Shown here: positions 47,001 through 55,610 of the stretch, piece after piece | How the letters are laid out: each line of letters opens with the position of its first letter | How positions within the stretch are numbered: the first letter of the stretch is position 1 | NCBI RefSeq assembly: GCF_007655305.1 | Contig: NZ_VLOG01000065.1 | Span: forward strand, 1 to 64,000 | Direction: 5' to 3' | Origin: Algoriphagus algorifonticola | GTDB lineage: Bacteria > Bacteroidota > Bacteroidia > Cytophagales > Cyclobacteriaceae | DNA length: 64,000 bases | Program-made: the position numbers and the translations under genes | The notes under the pieces: generated by a model | What the model saw: the letters and a program-made list of their open reading frames with translations, nothing else | What the model was told of the DNA's origin: nothing | Database searches by the model: none

Positions 47001-50000
47001 AACCTTCAGCATCAGGCTGACGACTACCGCTGACAATGGCGTGGTGGCAGAACAGCTAATCGATATTCATGCCATTGATGCCTGGAAACAGGCCTTTGCC
47101 CAATGGAAAAGCTGTGAGCCCAATTCCGTCAATACCATTGATTATGCGCCAGAGGATCTCCCTTACTTATGGGAATTACTATCCGAGGTGATGGGAGCGC
47201 TGCCAGAAGGGCACAAAATAAATCCAAAAGACTTTCCCAAAGGGCTATTTACCACTCAGGGTCATTTCCAATTTGGCTACTTGGGTTTCAACCACTCCCG
47301 CAAAGCCACTGAAGAGGAAAAGAGTATAGTCAGTCGCTTTGCCAGAGAGTTTGGCCGAGCCTATCAGCGCTTTTTGGATTTGCAAAAAGCAGAGGCACAG
47401 GCAAAGGAAGCACAAATAGAGGCCGCTTTAGAAAAGGTTAGAAGCAGATCCATGGGCATGCAAAACACCACGGAGATGCAACTGGTAGCAAATGAAATCC
47501 GGGAGCAATTGTTGGCCTTGGGGGTTCCTTTGGATGCCATGGCCATGAGCGGGGTAATTGATAATGACTCGGACTACGATGTCTGGGTAGGAGGGGCTAT
47601 TTCAGAAAAGCCCCTTCGAATCACCCACAGTAGTGGCACCCAAGTCCAACGTGAATACAATCAAGTGATTAAAGAGCGACCAGAACTCTTTATGAAAACC
47701 TATTCAGGTAAAATCATGAAAGAGTATTACCAACAATTGTTGGACACCAATTCCTTCAATCCGGAAATAGAGAAATTCATGAAGGAAAGTTCTGCTTTTA
47801 CGACGACTTTAACTTTCATGAAAAACTCAGGATTACAAATCCTCCGGTATACTGATGAGCCCTTTTCTGATAGTGATAATCAAATCGTCATCCGGTTCGG
47901 CAAAGTATTCGAGCAAGCCTACATAAGGTTTCTGGATTTACAGAAAGCAGAAGCCCAGGCCAGAGAAGCCCGAATTGAGGCAGCCTTGGAGAAAATCAGG
48001 TCTAGGACCATGGGCATGCAAAGCAGTGCTGAATTACCCGAAGTAGCCAATTTGCTTTTTTTGGAAGTCCAGGCATTAGGTATTCCCGCATGGAGCTGTG
48101 GGTACAATATTCTGTCGGAGGATAAAAAAACAGCTACCTGCTGCATGAGTAGTGAGGGAACCCTTCAAACCCCATTTCAGCTTCGACTTTATGGTGAGGC
48201 CTCTTTCGATGAGATGGGTGAATTCATTCGGGGTGACGATACAATGTTAGTTCAGGAGCTTGGAGGTAAAGCCTTGGAGGAGCACTATACATACATGAAA
48301 TCCTTCCCGGACCTGAAGCCCACTTTTGACGAAATTGAAAGGCTTGGGCTTTCGCTCCCCACCTATCAGATCAATCATTTGTGTAAATTCAATCAAGGGT
48401 TTATTCTGTTCATTACCTATGAAAAAGTGCCCGATTCGCAGGATATTTTCAAAAGATTTACCAAGGTTTTTGATCAGACATATACCCGTTTTTTAGATTT
48501 AAAGAAAGCTGAAGCTCAGGCCAGGGAGGCTAAAATTGAAGCTGCATTGGAACGAATCCGATCCCATTCCATGGGTATGCAAAGCGCTGCAGATTTTGGG
48601 GTAGTGACTACTGAGATGTTTGACCAACTCAGGAATTTTGGGGAAGATTTATTCGCGGCAGGGATAGTCTTTTGCGATAAGCATGAAGGCCATGTAGAGC
48701 AATGGCACAGTATTCCGGGTGGAGGTATGCTCAGTCCATTTATTGTTCCCATTGATTTAGACTATATTCATCAATATCGATACGATCAGTGGAAGGCGGG
48801 AAAAGAGTTGTTCTCTGTAGAAATTCCCGGTGATTTTATTGAGCAACACTTCAAGGATATTTTTGATCTTCCTTCCGCTCAAGTGGCTATAAAAGATCTT
48901 GAATCCAGAAATGCTCCCATGCCGGCCGCCCCGCCCTGGGAAATTGATTATGGAGCATCCTTTAAAAATGGCTATATCCTAATTTCCTCACTCAAGTATC
49001 TGGAAACTACCGATATACTCCCTCGTTTTGCAAAGGTTTTTGAACAGGCCTATACCAGATTTCTTGATCTCCAAAAGGCCGAAGAGCAAGCAAGAAATGC
49101 TCAGATAGAAGCGTCCATGGAGCGGGTCAGAGCAAGAGCGATGTCTATGCAAAAACCGGATGAGTTGGTGGATGTGGCAACTCTTCTCAGAAAAGAAATG
49201 GGTCTCCTGGGAGTTGAAGAGTTGGAGACCAGCTCCATCTACATCCACCATGCAGATGAAGGAACTACAGAATGCTGGTATGCTATCCAGGATGATAAAA
49301 AATTGATTTCCGACTACATGACTATCCGCTTGGAAGACACCTGGGTGGGAGAAGAAATGCTCTCATTTTACCAATCAGATTCTTCCAAAACCTCCATAAA
49401 GATGCAAGGCCAGCACCGTACGGAATGGATATCCTATTGTGCAGAAAAGTCACATCACTTCAGCATTCAGGAGTTTTATGGAGACCAAATTCCCGAGCGA
49501 ACCTACCATCTCTACAAATTCAGTCACGGATTTATGGGTGCAGCCTCTCCAGGAGAAATTTCTGAGGAAAGCTGGAAACTTTTAAAAAGAGCGACTAGCG
49601 TTTTCTCTTTGGCTTACACCCGATTCAGCGATCTAAAGCAGGCAGAAGCCCAAGCACGGGAGGCTCAAATAGAGGCTGCCTTGGAGCGGGTTAGATCCAG
49701 AACCATGGGAATGCAGCGATCTGAAGAACTATCCGAAACAGCCTCAGTACTATTTGAACAGCTACAAAATTTGGGAGTAACCCATGAGCGAATCAACATC
49801 GGAATCATCAATGAGAAAAATCAAACGATTGACTTTTGGATCACCGCTCAGGGTGGAAATCGGTTAGACACAAGATTTTCTGGAAGAATTAGCGAAGAAA
49901 CCACGCTTTCCAAAGCCTATCAGGCTTGGAAAAAAGGAAAAAAATCCTTGGTAATAGACCTTCAGGGGGAAGAACTAGATCAATGGCTTCAATTTATGAA

Positions 50001-51069
50001 GGAGGAGATCAAAATCCCATTCAATAAAAAATACCAGCACAATCGACGGGTACAGACTGTAGGATTCTTTTCCAAAGGTATGTTGGTAGTCACCAGTCCC
50101 GAGCCATTACATGAAGAGGCGCTCTACCTACTTGAAAAATTTGCTGGTGTTTTTGATCTGACCTATACCCGATTTACAGATTTAAAAATCGCAGAGGCGA
50201 ATGCAGTTCAGGCAGAAAAGGATTTGGAAGCAATCAAACTGGCAAAATCCAAGGCAGAATCGGCTTTGAAAGAGCTGAAAGCTGCCCAGGAGCAACTGAT
50301 TCAGCAGGAGAAGCTGGCGAGCCTGGGACAGCTGACGGCCGGCATTGCCCATGAGATCAAGAATCCATTGAACTTCGTCAACAACTTTTCAGAATTGAGC
50401 AAAGAGCTGATAGAAGAGGTTTTTGATGAACTAGCAAAGTTAGAATCATCAGATATCAAAGAGGATATCATTGACATCTTAACGGATGTCAAAAGCAATC
50501 TCACCAAAGTACATGAGCACGGAAGTCGGGCGGATGGTATAGTCAAATCCATGCTGCAACACAGTCGGGGCGGTGCAGGAAAAGCCACTTCCATCGGGAT
50601 AAATGAGCTGGTTAGAGAATTTAGCAATCTGGCATTTCATGGAATGAGGGCAGGAAAAAATCCTATCAACGTAAATCTGAATTTTGACTTGGATGAAAAT
50701 GCCGGAGAAGTAACCCTTGTCATGGAGGATTTTTCAAGAGTCATCTTGAATATTGCCAATAACGCCTTTGATGCAATGCGCGATAAACTGAATTCCTCAA
50801 ACAACAGGGAATATCTTCCTAGCCTGGATATCAAAACTAAGCGGCAGAAAAATCAGGTATTGATCAGTATTCAAGACAATGGCCCCGGTATTCCAGATGA
50901 TATCAAAGACAAAATCCTCCAGCCCTTTTTCACTACCAAAAAAGGAACTGAGGGAACTGGTCTTGGGCTGAGTATTACGCATGATATTGTAAAGGCCCAT
51001 GGGGGGGAACTGGAAATAGAAACAGCTCTCAACAAAGGGACAAATTTCATGATCAAACTAAAAAAATGA
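44047..51069 (+). CDS. Giant soluble histidine kinase with NTF2-like domain and ten tandem sensor modules
   Basis: The 2340-aa paralogue of the preceding gene has the same plan: NTF2-like start (about 1-135, ending WKVVHWHGSKPEQV), ten linker-plus-module units with linkers near nucleotides 44.55, 45.1, 45.7, 46.2, 46.8, 47.4, 47.9, 48.5, 49.1 and 49.6 kb, then the kinase core with His2102 in [14 protein letters not shown]. Modules 4 and 5 are close relatives (both end FGYLGxxHxR and YQRFLD) and look like a recent duplication. Several modules are more like modules of the first giant protein than like their own neighbours. No membrane segment and no receiver. The stop overlaps the ATG of the first FIST gene, so kinase and FIST protein are made together. 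Confidence 0.88.
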   Translation: MERAKKELLEKTYREFMEVGLESNEPKLLEGLVDKNIMGFGTAIDEKILGIEEFKNLLINQKIQSQGLDIAWRSEPVHRFISEDENSAVYAENIYATIKTGEEAVEMFMRFSSVLNYSNKQWKVVHWHGSKPEQVASEKDTWGIDIWKQKTEELEKLVEEKTADLLKKNRELEIEAAIERVRARTMAMQHSDELMETSELMFEQIKNLGIELWSCGFSLWYGDDSYFLGYNPGPNGKLGNPLKIPLTEDIFFTTIREAKRRGDEFLVFESEGESLAQTYRYMDGLPVVGETMRSFVEAGFPLPTFQVTHCGFFTNGHLMFILQEHNSEAVDIFKRFTKVFNQTYTRFLDLQKAEAQAREAQIEAALERVRSRTMAMHKSDELLEIGALLFQEASKLGINIFNCGYVLMDDEAKIGWNYGVNPGDGSIRPLPTGIPQSGTNVLEAISESWKKQEPFLLIELDPQETIEHQTYVAENSPNFSLTKEKLLAISPERIAIHTFNFKHGYLLLVDGAKLTAGQQDMARRFAKVFEQTYTRFLDLEKAEFQAREATIEAALEKVRSRSLAMHKSDELNEVVAVLFEKLKDLKIPFTAVGIATSIEDSKDLNAFVCGQNEAGLVITNYRLPYFENPVPKDLYHALEKQLDFFEGHYSKEEKDAFYHHLIEHTEEFKHLPEDILQMIFNSEAYCISMIAVKNAVFNINDFEGKSLAPHEIDIINRFARVFEQAYTRFLDLQKAEAQARESEIQLALERVRARSMAMKSTDELHEVLSVLFRQFDQLGIHPMNVYLSLFDRENRTLTYRASGKSKHRQPQKQVVHVNSMEELKGIYDKFINDKSDSVEVIFYSKEVLPQVFEIFSETFDAMPEDERMKLEYFPEGGYSMAGYTPFGYLGYDHLRPATSEEKEILSRFCKEFTRVYQRFLDIQKAEAQAREAQIETSLERIRARAMAMHHTDELTDVLCVLFEQFDLLGINPVLTHLTLFDEANETFSIRLTTTADNGVVAEQLIDIHAIDAWKQAFAQWKSCEPNSVNTIDYAPEDLPYLWELLSEVMGALPEGHKINPKDFPKGLFTTQGHFQFGYLGFNHSRKATEEEKSIVSRFAREFGRAYQRFLDLQKAEAQAKEAQIEAALEKVRSRSMGMQNTTEMQLVANEIREQLLALGVPLDAMAMSGVIDNDSDYDVWVGGAISEKPLRITHSSGTQVQREYNQVIKERPELFMKTYSGKIMKEYYQQLLDTNSFNPEIEKFMKESSAFTTTLTFMKNSGLQILRYTDEPFSDSDNQIVIRFGKVFEQAYIRFLDLQKAEAQAREARIEAALEKIRSRTMGMQSSAELPEVANLLFLEVQALGIPAWSCGYNILSEDKKTATCCMSSEGTLQTPFQLRLYGEASFDEMGEFIRGDDTMLVQELGGKALEEHYTYMKSFPDLKPTFDEIERLGLSLPTYQINHLCKFNQGFILFITYEKVPDSQDIFKRFTKVFDQTYTRFLDLKKAEAQAREAKIEAALERIRSHSMGMQSAADFGVVTTEMFDQLRNFGEDLFAAGIVFCDKHEGHVEQWHSIPGGGMLSPFIVPIDLDYIHQYRYDQWKAGKELFSVEIPGDFIEQHFKDIFDLPSAQVAIKDLESRNAPMPAAPPWEIDYGASFKNGYILISSLKYLETTDILPRFAKVFEQAYTRFLDLQKAEEQARNAQIEASMERVRARAMSMQKPDELVDVATLLRKEMGLLGVEELETSSIYIHHADEGTTECWYAIQDDKKLISDYMTIRLEDTWVGEEMLSFYQSDSSKTSIKMQGQHRTEWISYCAEKSHHFSIQEFYGDQIPERTYHLYKFSHGFMGAASPGEISEESWKLLKRATSVFSLAYTRFSDLKQAEAQAREAQIEAALERVRSRTMGMQRSEELSETASVLFEQLQNLGVTHERINIGIINEKNQTIDFWITAQGGNRLDTRFSGRISEETTLSKAYQAWKKGKKSLVIDLQGEELDQWLQFMKEEIKIPFNKKYQHNRRVQTVGFFSKGMLVVTSPEPLHEEALYLLEKFAGVFDLTYTRFTDLKIAEANAVQAEKDLEAIKLAKSKAESALKELKAAQEQLIQQEKLASLGQLTAGIAHEIKNPLNFVNNFSELSKELIEEVFDELAKLESSDIKEDIIDILTDVKSNLTKVHEHGSRADGIVKSMLQHSRGGAGKATSIGINELVREFSNLAFHGMRAGKNPINVNLNFDLDENAGEVTLVMEDFSRVILNIANNAFDAMRDKLNSSNNREYLPSLDIKTKRQKNQVLISIQDNGPGIPDDIKDKILQPFFTTKKGTEGTGLGLSITHDIVKAHGGELEIETALNKGTNFMIKLKK

Positions 51070-52226
51070 GAGCAAGATCTATTTACGGAAAATCACCTAT
51101 GGAAATCCAAATAGCATTAAAAGAAGCTATAGGTGATGGTTTTATACCAACCTTGGCCATTGTCTTTATCTCCATTAAGCAAGATCGAAAAGCGGTCAGG
51201 GAAATCCTCGCAGCACAGAGTATTGACGTTTTTGGGGCAACGTCCTGCGGGGAGTTTGTTGATGGTCACCAAAGCAAGGGTGAAATAGCCATCCTATTGA
51301 TGGACTTATCACGGGATTTATACGCTATTGTGTTTGAAGATATGGGAGCGCAAAGTATTCAGGCTGCAGCTAAAAAAGTCGCAAGTTCCGCCCTTTCGAA
51401 TTTTTCCAATCCGACCCTGATCGTTTGTAGTACCGGCGTCACCCCTGACTCTGAAATGTTTGACGGAATGTCCCTTGTTCATGAACTCTCGGAATCTATA
51501 GGAAGGGACAGAATCTTTTTTGGTGGTATGGCCGGAGATGATTTTACATTAACAGGAACGTCTGTGTTTACCCAAAATGAGGAAACCAATCATGGCCTTG
51601 TCGCTTTGGTCTTTAATGCTGATAAAGTCTCTTTGAATGGTATGGCCATAACAGGCTGGAAAAAATTGGGGATTTCAAGGAAAGTGACCCACAGCAAGGG
51701 CAAACTTTTATATTCCATTGACGGAAAACCCGCAGTGGAAATGTACCTAAAGTACTTGGGCAAAGGCGAAGAGGGTGAAGATCAAGAATTCGATCTTTTA
51801 AACGAGCTTTCATTCGAATATCCATTCATCACAGAGCGGGAAAACAGTCAAGAAATATTAATCAAGTCACCCATGAATATTGATCACGAAGAAAATGCAC
51901 TGGTCATGGACATGGAGATGATGGAGGGAGAGACTTTTTGGTTTTCGGTCCCTCCTGATTTTGATATTGTTGAGGAAATCATCAATGAAGCAAAGGAGGT
52001 CAAAAACACTGTAGGTGAAGATTCAGATGCCTTGCTGGTATTTTCTTGTGCAGGCAGAGAACCGGCACTTGGCCCATTGGTAACCATGGAGAACGAAGGA
52101 CTTGCAGAGGTATGGAAAAGCCCTATGGCAGGATTTTTTACCTATGGGGAATTTGGAAGGGCCAAAAACGGACAGCAGCATGTTCATTCGACCGCCTGCT
52201 GTTGGGTGGCATTAAAAGAGAAATGA
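51066..52226 (+). CDS. FIST domain sensor protein 1
   Basis: The 386-aa protein has a FIST_N domain (about 25-215: TLAIVFISI, FGATSCGEF, IFFGGMAGDD) and a FIST_C domain (about 220-370, ending LGPLVTMENEGLAEVW and FFTYGEFGR). FIST proteins are proposed small-ligand sensors often linked to kinases or cyclases. It has no output domain and overlaps the giant kinase stop by four bases, so it probably acts in trans on a kinase of the same operon. Cytosolic by sequence. Confidence 0.9.
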   Translation: MRARSIYGKSPMEIQIALKEAIGDGFIPTLAIVFISIKQDRKAVREILAAQSIDVFGATSCGEFVDGHQSKGEIAILLMDLSRDLYAIVFEDMGAQSIQAAAKKVASSALSNFSNPTLIVCSTGVTPDSEMFDGMSLVHELSESIGRDRIFFGGMAGDDFTLTGTSVFTQNEETNHGLVALVFNADKVSLNGMAITGWKKLGISRKVTHSKGKLLYSIDGKPAVEMYLKYLGKGEEGEDQEFDLLNELSFEYPFITERENSQEILIKSPMNIDHEENALVMDMEMMEGETFWFSVPPDFDIVEEIINEAKEVKNTVGEDSDALLVFSCAGREPALGPLVTMENEGLAEVWKSPMAGFFTYGEFGRAKNGQQHVHSTACCWVALKEK

Positions 52227-52249
52227 TTTAGTCATAAAATATTGAAAAT

Positions 52250-53410
52250 ATGAAAGCAAAATCAATAACCGGAACCACACCCTCAGACATAAAAAAGGCA
52301 TTGGATGAAAGTATAGGTGACGGCAATCAAGCTAATGGACAAGATTTCAGGCCAACCCTTGCCATTATCCTTGTAAGCAACATGGAAGATGCCGAACCGA
52401 TCCAGTCTATTTTTAGGAATCAAGGAATTGAAATCTTCGGGGTAACCGCTCCCCACAACTTTAATGAAAAGGGAATTAGGGAGGGTCATATTATTGTCAT
52501 GCTTCTGGATATAAAACCAGACCACTTTAAAATAGTATTGAACGATTACGAAGGGTCTTCTCCTTTCCAAGCTGGATATAATGCAGGCCTAACCGGAAAA
52601 AATACTTTTGAGAATCCGAGCTTTATCATTTCCCCCTTGGATTTCAGAGTCTCCAACGACGAACTAATCAGAGGATTGACAGATGCAGCAGGCCATGAAA
52701 CCATGATTGCAGGTGGCGTTTGTGGTGATCCGGCTGATTTTTCGGGGGTTATTTTTACCAATAATGCATCAAGTAAAGGAGGATTGCTAGCTCTTATTCT
52801 TGATCAGGACAAGGTGGAGATTAGCGGTCTGGCAGTTTCAGGTTGGAAGCCGGTAGGTACTACGAAAAAAATCACGAAATGTGAAGACTCATGGGCTTTA
52901 ACCATTGACAATGAACCGGCGATGCATGTCATTCAAAGATTCTTAGGGAACGATATAGTAAGGGATAATTCAGAAGGAAGTGGATTTGTTCCGACTGATC
53001 TTGGCTATCCATTACAATTTCAGAGAGCTTCGGGAAATGCCATTATGAAGCCTGCGCTATTTTTTAATCCTGCTGACCAATCCGTCATGATAGCCGGTGG
53101 CGCAAAAGAAGGAGACCATTTCCGTTTTTCCCTACCACCAGATTTTGATGTGATTGACAAAGTGGTAGAGACTACCAGAATTTGTAAAGAAAAAGAGATG
53201 CCGGATGCCGATGTGTTGATGGTCTTTTCATGTGTGGGAAGGTTAGGGACTTTCGGTCCTTTGATCTCCACAGAAATAGAAGGGCTTGCATCCACCTGGG
53301 GCAAACCAATGGTAGGCTTTTTCTCCTTGGGTGAATTTGGAAAACTGGATGAAGGCCAATGTGAATTTCAAGGAACAACTGTAAGCTGGGTAGCCTTAAA
53401 AGAGAAATAA
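52250..53410 (+). CDS. FIST domain sensor protein 2
   Basis: The 386-aa paralogue of FIST 1 lies 23 bases downstream. Shared landmarks are MKAKSITGTTPSDIKKAL at the start, GGVCGDPADFSGV in the N domain and VFSCVGRLGTFGPLIS in the C domain. An insert DGNQANGQDFRP near residue 25 and replacement of the TSCGEF loop by TAPHNFNEKG distinguish it, so its ligand pocket probably differs from that of the other two. Confidence 0.9.
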   Translation: MKAKSITGTTPSDIKKALDESIGDGNQANGQDFRPTLAIILVSNMEDAEPIQSIFRNQGIEIFGVTAPHNFNEKGIREGHIIVMLLDIKPDHFKIVLNDYEGSSPFQAGYNAGLTGKNTFENPSFIISPLDFRVSNDELIRGLTDAAGHETMIAGGVCGDPADFSGVIFTNNASSKGGLLALILDQDKVEISGLAVSGWKPVGTTKKITKCEDSWALTIDNEPAMHVIQRFLGNDIVRDNSEGSGFVPTDLGYPLQFQRASGNAIMKPALFFNPADQSVMIAGGAKEGDHFRFSLPPDFDVIDKVVETTRICKEKEMPDADVLMVFSCVGRLGTFGPLISTEIEGLASTWGKPMVGFFSLGEFGKLDEGQCEFQGTTVSWVALKEK

Positions 53411-53432
53411 ATTTCTGTCAAACAATAAAACT

Positions 53433-54572
53433 ATGAAGGCGAAATCAATCAAAGGAAAATCCACCGCAGAAATAAAAAGCGCGCTTGCCGAAAGCATGGC
53501 AGATGGGTTCCATCCTACGCTAGCTATCGTTTTTCTGTCAGTTTCCCAAGACAGAAAGGGAATCAGCAAATTGCTTGATGAAGCGGGCATTGCTGTATTC
53601 GGTAGCAGTACTAATGGGGAGTTTATCGACGAAGACATAGAGACAAAGTCTGTTGCTATTCTCCTTCTAGATATGAAAAAAGAGCATTTCAGAATTTATG
53701 CTGATGAGTTTAAGTCAAATAACTACCAAGAGACTGCAAAGCGCATCACTCAAGAGGCAAAAAAAGAATTTGAACAGCTCGCTTTTCTGATAGCGACCAG
53801 CAATGCAGCAACGGATGGGGAAGAAATATTACTTGGATTTAGAAAGACGATCGGTGAGGAGGTAAATGCCTTCGGCGGAGCTGCGGGTGACGATTATGCT
53901 TTTGAAGAAACCTGGGTTTTTACCAATGAATGGGAAAGCAATAATGGAATGGTATGCATCGCCTTGGATGAATCAAAAGTAAAAGTAAGCGGTATTGCTA
54001 CCTGCGGATGGAAAGCAATGGGAACCGAAAAAATAGTTACAAAAAGCGAAGGGAACCATGTCTTCACAATCGATAATGAGCCGGCATTGGATATCACTAC
54101 CAAGTATGGTGGGCTGGAAAATATCAGTCCTGATAATAAAGACCTTTTAATTGAAATCGCTGCCAACTTTCCCCTTCAACTCCAGCGGGAAAATGGAGAC
54201 CCTGTCATGCGGCCTCCTTTGGTTGTGGATTGGACCGACCGCTCCTTTTTCACTAGTGGCACTGTACCTCAAGGCTCAAAAATCCGCTTTTCTCTTCCCC
54301 CTGATTGGGATGTGATGGAAAAAGTAGTGAAAGGAGTTCAACAACTCAAACAAGATGAAACGCCTGAAGCAGATGCAGTAGTGGTGTTCAGTTGTGCGGG
54401 TAGAATACTCTCCTTTGGCCCCATGATGAACGCAGAAATAGAAGGTGTTAAAAATGTTTGGAATGTGCCCATGGTAGGAATGTTTTCCAATGCTGAGCTT
54501 GGGAGAATGGCCGGTGGCAATCTAGAGATGCACAACCTAACGACCTGTTGTATAGCCCTAAAAGAAAAATAG
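53433..54572 (+). CDS. FIST domain sensor protein 3
   Basis: The 379-aa third paralogue starts 22 bases after FIST 2 (MKAKSIKGKSTAEIKSAL). It keeps the STNGEFIDED loop, GGAAGDDYAF and VFSCAGRILSFGPMMN. It ends two bases before the sensorless kinase. Three tandem copies with closely kept ends and varied loops suggest duplication followed by ligand divergence. Confidence 0.9.
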   Translation: MKAKSIKGKSTAEIKSALAESMADGFHPTLAIVFLSVSQDRKGISKLLDEAGIAVFGSSTNGEFIDEDIETKSVAILLLDMKKEHFRIYADEFKSNNYQETAKRITQEAKKEFEQLAFLIATSNAATDGEEILLGFRKTIGEEVNAFGGAAGDDYAFEETWVFTNEWESNNGMVCIALDESKVKVSGIATCGWKAMGTEKIVTKSEGNHVFTIDNEPALDITTKYGGLENISPDNKDLLIEIAANFPLQLQRENGDPVMRPPLVVDWTDRSFFTSGTVPQGSKIRFSLPPDWDVMEKVVKGVQQLKQDETPEADAVVVFSCAGRILSFGPMMNAEIEGVKNVWNVPMVGMFSNAELGRMAGGNLEMHNLTTCCIALKEK

Positions 54573-54574
54573 AA

Positions 54575-55609
54575 ATGGATAAAAATCTTCAAGAGGTATC
54601 AGACTTCATACAGCAGGAGCCCAATATTTCTCCTGAAGTCAAGGAGGCTATGCTGAAGTCTTTGAAAGATGTGGATAAAGAACTTCAGATATTATCCTTC
54701 AAGCTAGACCGAACCGAAAAAGTAAAACGGACTACCGCCATTTTGCTGGAGGAAACCATTGAAGAACTTGAGCATAAAAGAGTCGCTGTAGAAGAAGCTT
54801 TGGCAGAGCTTAAATCTGCCCAGGCTCAGCTAGTCCAACAAGAAAAGTTGGCCTCACTTGGTCAACTCACAGCCGGTATTGCCCATGAGATCAAGAACCC
54901 TTTAAATTTTGTCAACAACTTTTCAGAATTGAGCAAGGAATTGATCGAGGAGGTTTTTGAGGAACTGGAAAAACTGGATTCATCAGAAACCAAACAGGAC
55001 ATTATCGACATTCTCACTGACGTACAAAATAATTTAACCAAAGTTCATGAGCATGGCAGCAGAGCTGACAGTATAGTCAAATCTATGCTACTACATAGCC
55101 GTGGAAGTACAGGAAAAGCAAGTTCAGTCCGGATTAATGATCTGGTCAAAGAATTCACCACGCTAGCCTTTCATGGAATGAGAGCGGGCAAATACCCTAT
55201 TAATGTGAATTTGGATTTTCAATTAGATGAAAATGCCGGGGAGGCTAATTTGGTGATGGAGGACTTTTCTAGGGTGGTTCTGAACATCGTCAACAATGCT
55301 TTTGATGCGATGCGCGAAAAGCTAAACACTACCAATAATGGGGAATACCTACCTCGCCTTCAAATCAAAACTCAGCGTCTGGAAGACAAAATAGAACTTA
55401 GCTTTCAGGATAATGGACTAGGGATTCCTGACGAAATCAAAGATAAAATCCTTCAGCCATTTTTCACTACCAAAAAAGGGACCGAGGGAACAGGTTTGGG
55501 ATTAAGTATTACCCATGATATTGTAAAGGCAAATGGGGGTGAGTTGACAGTAGAAAGTGAGGAGGGAAAAGGTTCCATATTTATCCTCAAACTTCAAAAA
55601 CCTAATTGA
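54575..55609 (+). CDS. Soluble histidine kinase without sensor domain
   Basis: The 344-aa kinase starts at the ATG at 54575, two bases after the FIST 3 stop; an earlier in-frame ATG at 54548 lies inside the FIST gene. Residues 1-85 are helical and coiled-coil (ILLEETIEELEHKRVAVEE), followed by the kinase core with His104 in [14 protein letters not shown] and an intact ATP site ([30 protein letters not shown]). No membrane, sensor or receiver part. The core is very similar to those of the two giant kinases. Because FIST proteins lack outputs and this kinase lacks inputs, they probably work together. DUF6090 member 10 starts one base after its stop. Confidence 0.9.
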   Translation: MDKNLQEVSDFIQQEPNISPEVKEAMLKSLKDVDKELQILSFKLDRTEKVKRTTAILLEETIEELEHKRVAVEEALAELKSAQAQLVQQEKLASLGQLTAGIAHEIKNPLNFVNNFSELSKELIEEVFEELEKLDSSETKQDIIDILTDVQNNLTKVHEHGSRADSIVKSMLLHSRGSTGKASSVRINDLVKEFTTLAFHGMRAGKYPINVNLDFQLDENAGEANLVMEDFSRVVLNIVNNAFDAMREKLNTTNNGEYLPRLQIKTQRLEDKIELSFQDNGLGIPDEIKDKILQPFFTTKKGTEGTGLGLSITHDIVKANGGELTVESEEGKGSIFILKLQKPN

Positions 55610-55610
55610 T

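Noticed and set aside
38071..50215. Regular DNA repeats of about 560-575 bases resembling a repeat array or assembly duplication
   Set aside because: They are in frame within two long open genes, the bodies between linkers differ strongly, and the ends are intact, so they are coding modules. An assembly error of module number cannot be fully excluded.
54548..54574. Earlier ATG of the sensorless kinase
   Set aside because: It lies inside the FIST 3 gene. The ATG at 54575 directly after the FIST stop is the simpler start.
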